64,000 bases of DNA from Streptomyces canus (GCF_030815415.1 NZ_JAUSWW010000001.1:434001-498000), one strand, 5' to 3'. Shown: positions 50,753 to 60,475, counted from the stretch's first letter. A program made the numbers and translations. Notes: a model not told the origin generated them from the letters alone.

Positions 50753-51741
50753 GGGAGTTCGCATACGACCGGGCCCTCGACGTCTCCGGCGCCCTCGCCC
50801 TGCTCGACGCCGACCCCGACGCCCGCTTCCTGGGCGGCGGCACCAACCTCGTCGACCTGATGAAGACCGGCGTCGAGCGGCCCTCCCGCCTGGTCGACGT
50901 CCGCGAACTGCCACTGGACGGCATCGAGGTGACGGCGGACGGCGGCCTTCGGATCGGCGCGACCGTCACCAACAGCGACCTCGCCGCCCACCCCGAAGTC
51001 CGGCGCCGCTACCCGGCGTTGGCCCAGGCCGTGCTGGCCGGCGCATCCGGTCAGCTGCGCAACATGGCGACCGTGGGCGGCAACCTGCTCCAGCGCACCC
51101 GCTGCGGCTACTTCGCCGACGTGACCAAGGCCTGCAACAAGCGTGTGCCTGGCAGCGGTTGCCCCGCGATCGAGGGCGAGCACCACAACCACGCCATCCT
51201 GGGCGCCTCCGAGCACTGCGTGGCAACCCACCCCTCGGACATGGGCGTCGCGCTGACCGCCTTCGACGCGGTCGTCTCGTACGAAACCGCCGAGGGGCCG
51301 GGAGAGTTGCCCCTCGCCGAGTTCTACCTGCCGGTCGGCGACACCCCGCACCGCGAGACCGCCCTGCCGCCGGGCGCGCTGATCACCGGCGTCACCCTGC
51401 CGCCCGCTCCGGTGGCCGCCCGCTCCCGCTACCGCAAGGTGCGCGAGCGTGCCTCGTACGCCTTCGCCATCGGCTCGATCGCCGCCGCGCTCGACGTCCA
51501 GGACGGCGTCGTACGCGAAGTGCGCCTCGCCTTCGGGGCGGTCGCCTCCCGGCCCTGGCGGGCGACGGCGGCCGAACACGTCCTGACCGGGGCGCCCGCC
51601 GACGCCGGGGCCTTCGCCGCCGCCGCGGACGCCGAACTCGCCGCGGCGAAGCCGCTGCCGCACAACGCATACAAGGTGACCCTCATGCGCAACCTCGTCG
51701 TGGCCGTGCTGACCGAACTGGCAGAGGAGGCCGCCCGATGA
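50749..51741 (+). CDS. Molybdenum hydroxylase, FAD subunit with extra 4Fe-4S site (PaoB-like)
   Basis: A 330-residue CO-dehydrogenase-flavoprotein-type subunit. FAD contacts are FLGGGTNLVDLMKTG and GNLLQRTRCGYF. A cysteine-rich insertion (RCGYFADVTKACNKR, PGSGCPAI, SEHCVATHPSDM) matches the additional 4Fe-4S cluster of the PaoABC aldehyde oxidoreductases. GTG 50749 overlaps the preceding stop, and its own stop overlaps the large subunit by ATGA. Confidence 0.93.
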   Translation: MREFAYDRALDVSGALALLDADPDARFLGGGTNLVDLMKTGVERPSRLVDVRELPLDGIEVTADGGLRIGATVTNSDLAAHPEVRRRYPALAQAVLAGASGQLRNMATVGGNLLQRTRCGYFADVTKACNKRVPGSGCPAIEGEHHNHAILGASEHCVATHPSDMGVALTAFDAVVSYETAEGPGELPLAEFYLPVGDTPHRETALPPGALITGVTLPPAPVAARSRYRKVRERASYAFAIGSIAAALDVQDGVVREVRLAFGAVASRPWRATAAEHVLTGAPADAGAFAAAADAELAAAKPLPHNAYKVTLMRNLVVAVLTELAEEAAR

Positions 51742-53855
51742 CCACCGCCCCCACGGCACGCGAGAACGCCGTCGGCACCGCGCACACCCGCGTCGAGGGC
51801 CGCGACAAGGTCACCGGCGCCGCACGGTACGCCGGCGAGATCCCGTTCGCCGACCTCGCGCACGGCTGGCTGGTGCTGTCCACGGTCGCCCGCGGCCGCG
51901 TCCGCTCCATCGACACCGCCGACGTCCTCGCCATGCCTGGCGTGATCGCCGTCCTGCACCACGGCAACGCCCCGCGGGTCGAGACCGGGTACGTCGGTCT
52001 GCTGGGCGTCCCGGACCCGACCGCGGCCGTCTTCCAGCACGACCGGGTGCCGCACGCGGGCTGGCCCGTGGCGCTGGTCGTCGCCGAAACCTCCGAACAG
52101 GCCCGGGAAGCCGCCGAAGCGCTGGTCGTGCACTACGAACAGGAGCCGCACGACGTCGACTTCACCGGCGAGCACCCCGACGCGTACCCGGTCGACAGCC
52201 ACGGTCCGGCGGTGATCGAGAAGGGCGACCTGGAGGCCGAACTCGCCGCGTCCGCGGTCGTCGTGGACGCCGAGTACACCACCCCGGAAGAGCATCACAA
52301 CCCGATGGAGCCGCACGCGGCGACGGCCCGCTGGGACGGTGGCCGGCTCGAACTCGTCGACTCCAACCAGGGCACCTTCTGGGTCGCGAGCGAACTCGCG
52401 AAGATATTCTCGCTCGACCCGGCCTCGGTCCGGGTGCGTTCCGAGCATGTCGGCGGCGGCTTCGGCAGCAAGGGGGTCCGTGCCCACCAGGTGGCCGCTG
52501 TGATGGCCGCGACCGAACTGCACCGCCCGGTACGGGTGGTCATGACCCGTCGGCAGATGTTCTCGCTCGCCGGCTACCGCAGCCCCACCCGGCAACGCCT
52601 GCGGCTCGGCGCCGACGCCGACGGCCGGCTGCGCGCGCTGGAGCACCGTTCCCTGAGCGCCACCTCCACCGTGCACGAGTTCATCGAGTCGGCCGCCGGC
52701 CCGGCCCGGACCATGTACGGCGCCGACGCCCACCACACCGCCAACCGGCTCGTACGACTGGACGTGCCGACCCCGACCTGGATGCGCGCGCCGGGCGAGG
52801 CGCCGGGGTCGTTCGCACTGGAGTCGGCGTTCGACGAACTCGCCGAGAAGTGCGGCCTGGACCCGATCGAACTGCGCGCCCGCAACGAGCCCGCGACAGG
52901 CCCTGTGTCCGGACTGCCGTTCAGCGGACGCAACCTGATCGCCTGCTTCCGGGAAGGCGCAGGCAGGTTCGGCTGGGCCGACCGCGACCCGCGCCCCGGC
53001 CTGCGCCGCGAGGGACGCTGGCTGCTCGGCACCGGCACGGCCGCCGCCTCCTTCCCGGCCGGCGCCGCGCCCTCCACGGCGGCGGTGACGGCGGAGGCGG
53101 ACGGCACGTTCACCGTGCGGATCAACGCCGCCGACATCGGCACCGGCGCGCGGACCGCGATGACGCTGGTCGCCGCCGACGCCCTGCGGACCGCGCCCGA
53201 ACAGGTCCGCGTACACATCGGCGACAGCGACCTCGGATTCGCGTTCATCGCCGGCGGCTCGATGGGCACCCGCTCCTGGGCGTGGGCGGTCACGATCGCC
53301 GCAGAGGAACTGCGGGCACGGCTCGCCCTCGGCGCCGGCATCCCGCCGGAGGGGATCACCGTACGGTCGGACAGCACCGAGGCCATCGGCGCCCTCACCC
53401 AGAAGGAACGGCACTCCTTCGGCGCCCAGTTCGCCGAGGTCGCCGTGGACCCGGCCACCGGTGAAGTCCGCGTGCGCCGCATGCTCGGCATCTTCGCGGC
53501 CGGCCGGATCGTCAACCCGCTCACCGCCCGCAACCAGTTCGTCGGCGGCATGACCTGGGGCATCTCCATGGCCCTGCACGAGGAGGCGGTCCGCGACCGG
53601 GCCCTGGGCAGCCACTACGGCGCCGACCTCGCCGGCTACCACGTCGCCGCCCACGCCGACGTCCCGGCCATCGAGGCGGACTGGATCGACGACCCGGACC
53701 CCGAGGACCCGGTGGGCATCAAGGGCATCGGCGAGATCGGCATCGTGGGCGCGGCGGCGGCCGTCGCCAACGCGGTCTGGCACGCGACCGGCGTACGCCA
53801 CCGGGACCTGCCGATCCGCCCCGACCGGGTCCTGACGGCAGGCGTCCATGCTTGA
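51738..53855 (+). CDS. Molybdenum hydroxylase, molybdopterin subunit (PaoC-like)
   Basis: A 705-residue xanthine-oxidase-family large subunit. It has an N-terminal hammerhead domain (VEGRDKVTGAARYAGEI), the cofactor loop RSEHVGGGFGSKG, WMRAPGEAPGSFALESAFDE and the catalytic glutamate in GIKGIGEIGIVGAAA (Glu666). The length is close to E. coli PaoC. Together with the two smaller subunits it probably oxidises aldehydes to acids. It needs the MCD or sulfurated molybdenum cofactor, which explains the XdhC-like protein next to it. Confidence 0.94.
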   Translation: MTTAPTARENAVGTAHTRVEGRDKVTGAARYAGEIPFADLAHGWLVLSTVARGRVRSIDTADVLAMPGVIAVLHHGNAPRVETGYVGLLGVPDPTAAVFQHDRVPHAGWPVALVVAETSEQAREAAEALVVHYEQEPHDVDFTGEHPDAYPVDSHGPAVIEKGDLEAELAASAVVVDAEYTTPEEHHNPMEPHAATARWDGGRLELVDSNQGTFWVASELAKIFSLDPASVRVRSEHVGGGFGSKGVRAHQVAAVMAATELHRPVRVVMTRRQMFSLAGYRSPTRQRLRLGADADGRLRALEHRSLSATSTVHEFIESAAGPARTMYGADAHHTANRLVRLDVPTPTWMRAPGEAPGSFALESAFDELAEKCGLDPIELRARNEPATGPVSGLPFSGRNLIACFREGAGRFGWADRDPRPGLRREGRWLLGTGTAAASFPAGAAPSTAAVTAEADGTFTVRINAADIGTGARTAMTLVAADALRTAPEQVRVHIGDSDLGFAFIAGGSMGTRSWAWAVTIAAEELRARLALGAGIPPEGITVRSDSTEAIGALTQKERHSFGAQFAEVAVDPATGEVRVRRMLGIFAAGRIVNPLTARNQFVGGMTWGISMALHEEAVRDRALGSHYGADLAGYHVAAHADVPAIEADWIDDPDPEDPVGIKGIGEIGIVGAAAAVANAVWHATGVRHRDLPIRPDRVLTAGVHA

Positions 53856-55080
53856 CCTCGCCGAGGAACTGCACCGCTGGACGGAGGAGGGGCGCGCGTT
53901 CGCCGTCGCCACCGTCGTGGCCGTCGGCGGCAGCGCCCCGCGCGGACCCGGCGCCGCCCTCGCCGTCGACAGCGAGGGCACGGTCATCGGCTCGGTCTCC
54001 GGCGGCTGCGTGGAGGGAGCGGTGTACGACCTCTGCCTCCAGGCGCTGCAGGACGGTGAGACGGTCGTCGAACGGTTCGGCTACAGCGACGAGGACGCCT
54101 TCGCGGTCGGGCTGACCTGCGGGGGGATCATCGACATCATGGTCACCCCGGCCGGCGGGGACGCGCCCGTGCGGCCGGTGCTCCGGTCGGCCCTGTCGGC
54201 CGCCGCCCGGGACAAGCCGGCAGCCCTCGTCCGCGTCGTACGCGGCCCCGCCGAACTCCTCGGCACGGCACTGCTCGTGCGGCCGGGCGAAGCGAGGCGG
54301 GGGTCTCCCCGGGCGGAGTCCGGGGCAGGCTCGTACGAAGGCGGTCTCGGCGGGCAGGCGGAGCTGGACCGTACGGCGGCCGGCGAAGCCCGCGCCCTGC
54401 TGGACGCCGGCCGCACCGGCACGGTCGAACTGTCGGCGGACGGCTCGCGCTGCCCCGGCGGACTGACTTTGCTCGTCGAGTCGAGTGTGCCGCCGCCCCG
54501 CATGATCGTCTTCGGGGCGATCGACTTCGCTGCGGCACTCGTACGGATGGGCAAGTTCCTCGGCTACCACGTGACCGTATGCGACGCCCGCCCCGTCTTC
54601 GCCACCAGAACCCGCTTCCCCGAAGCCGACGACGTCGTCGTCGACTGGCCGCACCGCTATCTGCGAGGCACCGCGACCGACGAGCGCACGGTGCTGTGCG
54701 TGCTCACCCACGACGCCAAGTTCGACGTGCCCCTGCTGGAAGCGGCCCTGCGGATACCGGCCGCCTACGTCGGCGCGTTGGGCTCACGGCGTACACACGC
54801 CGACCGTGAGCGACGGTTGCGCGAAGTGGGCCTGAGCGACGGGGAGTTGTCCCGACTGCGGGCGCCGATCGGCCTCGATCTCGGTGCCCGCACACCCGAG
54901 GAGACCGCCCTGTCCATCGCCGCGGAGATCGTCGCCACCCGGCGGGGCGGGACGGGCACACCCCTGACCGGGTCCGGTAGGCCGATCCACCACGAGGAAA
55001 CGGACAACGCGGGGACCGGCCCCGGCCCCTGGGCGCGGAGCAGCGTACCGACGCGATCGTCCGTGCCGAGCCTGCGGTAG
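53848..55080 (+). CDS. XdhC/CoxI-family molybdenum cofactor insertion protein
   Basis: A 410-residue protein. The N-terminal XdhC_CoxI domain reads FAVATVVAVGGSAPRGPGAALAVD and SGGCVEGAVYD; the C-terminal Rossmann domain has YVGALGSRRTHADRERRL and GLDLGARTPEETALSIAAEI. It sulfurates and delivers the molybdenum cofactor to the large subunit. It overlaps that gene by 8 bp. A middle segment rich in Gly, Ala and Arg (about 150-180) is a poorly conserved linker. Confidence 0.92.
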   Translation: MLDLAEELHRWTEEGRAFAVATVVAVGGSAPRGPGAALAVDSEGTVIGSVSGGCVEGAVYDLCLQALQDGETVVERFGYSDEDAFAVGLTCGGIIDIMVTPAGGDAPVRPVLRSALSAAARDKPAALVRVVRGPAELLGTALLVRPGEARRGSPRAESGAGSYEGGLGGQAELDRTAAGEARALLDAGRTGTVELSADGSRCPGGLTLLVESSVPPPRMIVFGAIDFAAALVRMGKFLGYHVTVCDARPVFATRTRFPEADDVVVDWPHRYLRGTATDERTVLCVLTHDAKFDVPLLEAALRIPAAYVGALGSRRTHADRERRLREVGLSDGELSRLRAPIGLDLGARTPEETALSIAAEIVATRRGGTGTPLTGSGRPIHHEETDNAGTGPGPWARSSVPTRSSVPSLR

Positions 55081-55169
55081 TTGGTGGCCATGCGCCGTGA
55101 CGTGCGGGTGGACCGTACGGTCCAGCCGCCCTGACGGCGGCGCCGGTGGCGGTCGCCACCGGGGCGTCG

Positions 55170-55340
55170 GTGACAATCTGCCATCACACGCAAGGCGCGG
55201 GCCGAATCGCAGGCAATCCGGCCGCGGTTGCCGTCGATGTACAGCGCCGTACCCGGATCCAGCACTTCGCGCGACGCACGGCGGACGTCTTCGACACGTG
55301 ACACGTCCTGGATGTACGGCTGCACGCCAACGGGCTGGTG
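55170..55340 (-). pseudogene. Enolase-superfamily dehydratase/racemase fragment
   Basis: On the minus strand the stretch QDVSRVEDVRRASREVLDPG followed by TALYIDGNRGRIACDSARALRVM matches the barrel region of mandelate racemase/muconate cycloisomerase proteins. The D-x-N there holds the first metal-binding aspartate. Nothing recognisable extends on either side. With the Ldh-family fragment next to it, it may be the rest of a lost sugar-acid or hydroxyproline catabolic operon. Confidence 0.45.
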
Positions 55341-55470
55341 TCGCCGCTCACCTCCGACACCGCGAACCTGACGGGCATCGCCCCAACCCACGGGGTACTG
55401 CTCGGGCATCACGACGTGGCCGGGGCAACCACAAGTACGACAGCTCGGACGAGCAGAAGACGCAGGAGAT

Positions 55471-56250
55471 CTACTCCCTGATCGACCGCCATATGCGGGA
55501 AGCCGTCCGGCACTGAGGAAAGGGCGGTCGCCGGCCGTCCCCACGACAGCCGGCGACATCCGATCTCCGTGTTCTTGTCAGACGAGGGGCGGGCGGGGTG
55601 ATCTCGAACTTCTCGGCGTTCTCCATGAGTTCGCGCCATACCTTGGGCGCCACGGGAGTACCGTGCTCGGCCCGTTCCACCGCCACGGCGGCACTGCGCT
55701 CGCCCGGGTAGTACACGCCGTCGGCGCCGTCGGCGACCGGCAGACCCTTAAGCGTGGACAGCGTGGACAGCGTGGCCTCGACGCCCTCGGCGAAGCCCTG
55801 CGTACCGCCGAAGGCGGTCGGGTCGAGGGCGATGAGCAGGGCGTGCTGGCGGTGCTTGCGGCCCCCCGGGTCCCCCGAGTGGAACGCGGCGAAGATCGGC
55901 GCGCCGACCAGGACGCTGGTGAGCAGTTCGAAGGCCAGCGACATGCCGGACCCCTTGGCGCCGCCCAGCGGCAGCGCCATGACCGCCTTCTCGGGGTCGG
56001 TGGTGGGGGTGCCGTCCTCGGTGGCGGCCGCGCCCTCGGGCAGCGGGGTGCCGCTGGCCTTCGCCTGGCGGATCTTGCCCGGCGCGATGGTGGCGGTGGC
56101 CATGTCCAGGAGCAGCAGGGCGTGAGCGGACGCTGTATCCGTCGGTACGGCGAGGGCGAGAGGGCTGGTCGACGGCGAAGCCCAGCCTGGTGGCGCCGCT
56201 TTCGTTAACCAGCCCGTCTCGTCGCCGGACAGGGTGAAGTAGTCCACCAC
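55471..56250 (-). pseudogene. Ldh-family (malate/L-lactate dehydrogenase type 2) oxidoreductase, 5'-truncated
   Basis: About 230 residues match the C-terminal two thirds of the Ldh_2 family: LLLLDMATATIAPGKIRQAK, MALPLGGAKGSGMSLAFELL, IALDPTAFGG, GVYYPGERS and PKVWRELMENAEKF. The first about 100 residues, with the catalytic histidine region, are missing or out of frame (a different frame carries DGLVNESGATRLGFAV). A 9-bp GCGTGGACA-like repeat (LSTLSTL) is also seen. It probably no longer works. Confidence 0.65.
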
Positions 56251-56664
56251 CCCGTCCGGACCCAGATCCCGCCCCGCTGACAGCCGCTTTCGTCACCCCC
56301 GTCCCCCGCGTTCGGGCTGAACGGTATGCGCGCCGGTGTATAGCGGGGACGGATATCGGCGAAGGACTCCCTTCGGAAGGAGGACCTGGTGGATGGGCCG
56401 CTACCGAAAAACTGTCATAGGCATCAGCTGTGGTCGAAGGCCGCCGCGGTGGCCACGCACGAGAGCGATGTGCTCGACGAGGTCACCGAAGGCAGGCTGC
56501 GGACCAGGAACCTGCGGAACCGTCAACGCCCTGACGGACCAGACGGTCCTCGAGCCGGTGATCGCCGGTGTGACCGCGGGCTCAAAAGGCGCGGGCACAG
56601 TGTCGCCGGTCGGGCGCCTGAAGGGTGAGTGCGGCTGCCGCATGGACAGGCGTGACCGTGGGCC
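56251..56664. other. Gene-free stretch
   Basis: About 410 bp between the broken Ldh-family gene and the OYE gene. Frames exist but none has recognisable content. No clear hairpin or operator was found. Confidence 0.4.
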
Positions 56665-57777
56665 TCAAGCCGCTTCGCGGAAGGGGTAGTCGGTGTAGCC
56701 CTCGGCGCCCGGCCCATAGAACAGTTCCGGCCGCGGCTCGTTCTCCGGGTGGCCACCCTGCCAGCGCTCGACCAGGTCGGGGTTGGCGATGAGGGCCCGG
56801 CCCACGACCACGGCGTCGGCGTAGTCGGCCTCGATCTGCTGGAGCGCCTGCTCGCGGGTGGTCTGCCCCCCGAAGGGGCCGCTGTTGACGATCAGCTTGC
56901 CGCCGAAGCGCCGCCGCAGCTCCTGTACCAGCTCGCCGCCCGGCTCGGCGTGCAGTACGGAGAGGTAGGCCAGGCCCAGCGGGCGCAGTTGGTCGAGCAG
57001 GGTGCCGTAGGTGGCCAGGACGTCGTCCCGGTCGGTCTCGAAGACGTCCCCGAGGTCGACCTCCGGCGAGATCCGCAGCCCGACCCGCTCGGCACCGACA
57101 GCCTGGGCGACCGCCGTAACGACCTCCACCACGAAGCGGGCGCGGTTCTGCGGCGAGCCGCCGTATCCATCGGTGCGCTGGTTGGCAGCCGGGGAGAGGA
57201 ACTCCTGGAGCAGGTAGCCATTGGCGCCGTGGATTTCCACGCCGTCCGCTCCCGCCTCGATGGCCCGGCGGGCCGCGGCGACGAAGTCCTCCACGGCTGC
57301 CCGGATCTCTGCGGTGGTCATCGCTTCCGGTACGGGGTAGGGCTGCTCGCCCTTCTCGGTGAACGTCTTGTTGTCGATGGCGATCGCGCTGGGGGCGAGG
57401 ATGCGGCGGCCACCGTTGATGTCGGGGTGGGTGCCGCGGCCGGCATGCATGATCTGCAGGACGATGCGGCCGCCCTCAGCGTGCACCGCCTCGAACACCC
57501 GCTGCCAGCCGGCCGCCTGCTCGTCGGTGGCGATGCCCGGCTCACCGACATACCCCTGCGACGCGTGGTCGGGGTAGGTGCCTTCGGTGATGATCATTCC
57601 GACGCTCGCCCGCTGCCGGTAGTACTCGACCATGAGGTCCCCGGGGATGCCGGAGGAACCGGCCCGGACCCGGGTCAGCGGCGCCATGACGATGCGGTTG
57701 GCGAGCTCGATCTTCCCGAGAGAGACGGGGGAGAAAAGTGACGGAACAGGCGAAACTTCTGAAGTGTTGACAGGCAT
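56665..57777 (-). CDS. Old Yellow Enzyme-family ene-reductase (NemA-like)
   Basis: A 370-residue FMN barrel with the OYE signatures LFSPVSLGKIELANRIVMAPLTR, LQIMHAGRGTHPD, GADGVEIHGANGYLLQEF (substrate-binding His/Asn pair), RTDGYGGSPQNRARF and YADAVVVGRALIANPDL. It reduces activated C=C bonds or nitro esters with NAD(P)H. ATG 57777 has AAGGAAA upstream. It faces away from nothing close: 500 bp separate it from the aldehyde dehydrogenase in the same direction. Confidence 0.93.
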   Translation of the reverse strand: MPVNTSEVSPVPSLFSPVSLGKIELANRIVMAPLTRVRAGSSGIPGDLMVEYYRQRASVGMIITEGTYPDHASQGYVGEPGIATDEQAAGWQRVFEAVHAEGGRIVLQIMHAGRGTHPDINGGRRILAPSAIAIDNKTFTEKGEQPYPVPEAMTTAEIRAAVEDFVAAARRAIEAGADGVEIHGANGYLLQEFLSPAANQRTDGYGGSPQNRARFVVEVVTAVAQAVGAERVGLRISPEVDLGDVFETDRDDVLATYGTLLDQLRPLGLAYLSVLHAEPGGELVQELRRRFGGKLIVNSGPFGGQTTREQALQQIEADYADAVVVGRALIANPDLVERWQGGHPENEPRPELFYGPGAEGYTDYPFREAA

Positions 57778-58273
57778 GAGTTTCCTTCTGCAATAGGGAG
57801 GGGAACGGGATGAAGGTCTGTGAGGCAGGGGGTCCACGCTGTCCCGCCGGGGGCGCGGATGCGGCCCTCGGGCAAGCGCGGGCCCGTTGACGGTGACGCG
57901 GTTCCGGGACCGCGATGGGGTGTGGGTGGCGCTGGCCGCGAACGCGGCGAGAGCCGCATGCCGTCGGCGTCGGTGTCGACGCCGACCAAGGGCAACTGCC
58001 CGCCGGAGTAGGGGTGTTCGCTCCTTGCGCACGATCCGCAGCCAGCAAGGTGACGGAGTCATGTGCGCCGCCGCCGCAGTGGGTACGGATCGGTGTGGGC
58101 AGGCCGCGCCGCGACCGACTCCCTCGATGCACCCCCGCACAGAGGACCGATACACGGCTTCAGGCGATTGCGGCGGTGGCGGTAGCGGGAACAGCGATCC
58201 TCGTTCTCGCCGGCGTCAGGCACTTCCGCCGACCGGTCACTCGTCGGACAGCCTGCTTCACGAAGGCGCGGGC
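57778..58273. other. Gene-free stretch
   Basis: About 500 bp between the OYE and aldehyde dehydrogenase genes. A short plus-strand frame encodes a hydrophobic segment (LQAIAAVAVAGTAILVLAGV, ending at 58277), but it lacks a good start site and overlaps the aldehyde dehydrogenase end. It is not called as a gene. Confidence 0.4.
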
Positions 58274-59620
58274 TTAGCTGAGCGGGACGTCCGCGACGCC
58301 CTTGAGGTGACTGAACGTCTCGAGGGAGTACCGGCCGTGGTATCGACCCATGCCGCTTTCGCCGACGCCACCGAAGGGCAGGCCGGTCATGAGCAGTTGC
58401 ATCACCGGCTGGCCCCAGGCGACGCCGCCGGAGGACGTCTCGTTCAGGAGACGCGACTTGGTGGCCTCGGACTCGGTGAAGGCGTAGAGGGCGAGGGGCT
58501 TGTCGCGTTCGTTGATGAAGGCGATGGCGGCATCGAGGTCTTCGACTTCGACGACGGCGAGGATCGGGCCGAAGATCTCTTCCTGCATGACCGGCGATGC
58601 GGGGTCGACATCGGTGAGCACGGTCGGGGCGATGAACAGGTCGTCACGGTCGTGCTGACCTCCCACCGCCGCCCGGCCGGAGTCCAGCAGACGCGTGAGC
58701 CGGTCGAAGTGCCGCTCGTTGATGATCCGGCCGAAGTCGGCTGAGGTCTGCGGGGTGGTGCCGAACTGGGCTTCGACGGCCGTGCGCAGGGCGGGGACCA
58801 GTGCGGCGGCGGTGGCAGGGTCGGCCAGTACGTAGTCGGGGGCAATGCACTGCTGGCCCGCATTGCCGAACTTGGCGCCGATCAGCCGCTTGGCGGTCTC
58901 GTCCACGTCGGCGTCGGGCGCCACGTAGACCGGTGACTTGCCTCCGAGTTCCAGCGTGACGGGGGTGAGGTTCTTGGCGGCTGCGGCCATGACGATCCGG
59001 CCGACGGTGCCGTTGCCGGTGTAGAAGATCTGGTCGAAACGCTGCGCCAGGAGGGCCGTGGTCTCCTCGGCACCTCCTTCGACGACGGTGAGCACGTCGG
59101 CGTCGAAGTACTCACGCAGGAGGCGTGAAGCGACCGCCGATGTGTGCACCGAGATCTCGCTCGGCTTGGCCACCACGGTGTTTCCGGCGGCCAGTGCGCC
59201 GATGATGGGGTCGATGAGAAGGTGCAGCGGGAAATTCCACGGGGCGATCACCAGGACGACCCCGAGCGGGTCGTACGTGGTGTAGGCCGTTGTGGTGGGG
59301 CCGAAGTGGGCAGGAACGTCCACCGGGCGGGGCTGAAGCCAGCTCTCGAGATTCGCCAGCGTCTCGTCGATGTCGGCGACAGTGAAGTCGATCTCCTGCG
59401 TCTTCGCCTCGGCGGCGTTCTTCCGCAGATCCGCCCAGAGCGCTTCGATCAGCTCCTGCTCGTTCTCGACCAGCAGTGCCCGCAGCCGCTGCAGCTGGCT
59501 GACGCGCCAGTCCAGTCCGCGGGTGACGCCGGTGTTGAACGTCGCACGAAGGCGGCCGACCACCTCCGCGGCCGTTTCGCTCTGGCGGGTCCTCGAATCG
59601 GTCGCCTGTGTTGTGGTCAT
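58274..59620 (-). CDS. Aldehyde dehydrogenase (class 3-like)
   Basis: A 448-residue ALDH of the short, ALDH3/coniferyl aldehyde dehydrogenase type. It shows LVIAPWNFPLHLLIDP, the glutamate in LELGGKSPVYV and the catalytic cysteine in GNAGQQCIAPDY (Cys258). ATG 59620 is chosen; upstream in-frame codons lack a better ribosome site. It diverges from an ArsR-type gene across a long palindrome, so it is probably the target of that regulator. It likely detoxifies or uses aromatic or medium-chain aldehydes. Confidence 0.92.
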   Translation of the reverse strand: MTTTQATDSRTRQSETAAEVVGRLRATFNTGVTRGLDWRVSQLQRLRALLVENEQELIEALWADLRKNAAEAKTQEIDFTVADIDETLANLESWLQPRPVDVPAHFGPTTTAYTTYDPLGVVLVIAPWNFPLHLLIDPIIGALAAGNTVVAKPSEISVHTSAVASRLLREYFDADVLTVVEGGAEETTALLAQRFDQIFYTGNGTVGRIVMAAAAKNLTPVTLELGGKSPVYVAPDADVDETAKRLIGAKFGNAGQQCIAPDYVLADPATAAALVPALRTAVEAQFGTTPQTSADFGRIINERHFDRLTRLLDSGRAAVGGQHDRDDLFIAPTVLTDVDPASPVMQEEIFGPILAVVEVEDLDAAIAFINERDKPLALYAFTESEATKSRLLNETSSGGVAWGQPVMQLLMTGLPFGGVGESGMGRYHGRYSLETFSHLKGVADVPLS

Positions 59621-59743
59621 GGGGTGTGTGCTCCGCTCTTGATGCACGCCACGCCGTCAAAGGCGTTGAGGGCATGCCGTGGTACCGGTGATGGGCAACC
59701 CGGTGGATGACGGATGAAGGGTCAATCCGTGCCTTCACTGTAA

Positions 59744-59771
59744 CCTATGTACGCGCCGACGCGAACATAGG
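59744..59771. promoter_or_regulatory. 28-bp palindrome, likely ArsR-family operator
   Basis: CCTATGT-A-CGCG-CCGA-CGCG-A-ACATAGG, a 12-4-12 palindrome with a single mismatch, 20 bp upstream of the ArsR-type start and about 125 bp from the aldehyde dehydrogenase start. Size and symmetry fit ArsR/SmtB operators. Confidence 0.78.
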
Positions 59772-59791
59772 GCAGGGGTTATTCTTTCCTC

Positions 59792-60145
59792 ATGGCCAGT
59801 CGCACCTCATCACCCCTCGTCCACCCCGACATGGACGACCTCGACCTCTTCAAAATCATGAGCGCGCTGACCGACGAGACCCGGCTCACCATCGTCGTCA
59901 CCCTCTCCGTCTCCCCCGGTCTGGCTTGCAGCGGCTTCACGCAGGACGTCACCGCGTCCGTACTCACCCGCCACTTTCGCGTCCTGCGCGAGGCCGGTCT
60001 CATCCGGCAGCACGATGTCGGCACCCGCCGTTTCAACACTCTGCGCAAGGAAGATCTGGACCAGCGGTTCCCCGGACTGCTCGACCTCGTCCTCAAGGAG
60101 AGCGTCGGCCGCGTGGAGCCCTACGTGAACGCCGAGTGCGCCTGA
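59792..60145 (+). CDS. ArsR-family winged-helix regulator
   Basis: A 117-residue single-domain regulator: LFKIMSALTDETRLTIVVTLSVSPG, then the recognition helix VTASVLTRHFRVLREAGLIRQHDVG and the wing TRRFNTLRKEDLDQRFPG. No metal-binding cysteine pair of the ArsR/CadC type is seen in the recognition region (one CSGF), so it may sense an organic ligand. It faces the aldehyde dehydrogenase and sits next to a 28-bp palindrome. Confidence 0.88.
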   Translation: MASRTSSPLVHPDMDDLDLFKIMSALTDETRLTIVVTLSVSPGLACSGFTQDVTASVLTRHFRVLREAGLIRQHDVGTRRFNTLRKEDLDQRFPGLLDLVLKESVGRVEPYVNAECA

Positions 60146-60475
60146 CCCTCCGGGCGCCCCTCCGCGGCCGCGACGAACCGGGCCCACCGCAGCCAGGGGG
60201 TGTCCGGCTGGCTTCGATCACGTCGAACGACACCCCGGCACAAGGTCGACCAAGTCACGGCCGAGTCGGCGAGGTCAGCCTCCCGCCCCGCCGTACCCCT
60301 GCACGGACCGGCCACTGACCGCCTCTACGCACATGCGGATTGGACCGGGTCGACTCCATCGGCACGAAGACCTGCTCTCGTAGCAGGTGGCGCGGCACTT
60401 TCGGGGACGGCGAGCCGAGCGGGGCGGCGACACCCGTCAACCCCACCGCCTGGTACTCCAGTGCGGTTTCGTGAT
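60146..60475. other. Gene-free stretch
   Basis: About 330 bp between the ArsR gene and the transposase debris. No coding signal or repeat was recognised. Confidence 0.4.

Noticed and set aside
50195..53855. Xanthine dehydrogenase
   Set aside because: The FAD subunit has the extra 4Fe-4S cysteine set and the large subunit length of PaoABC-type aldehyde oxidoreductases, and no purine genes are nearby.
57887..58277. Small membrane protein gene between OYE and aldehyde dehydrogenase
   Set aside because: One hydrophobic segment only, no ribosome site, and the frame runs into the 3' end of the aldehyde dehydrogenase.
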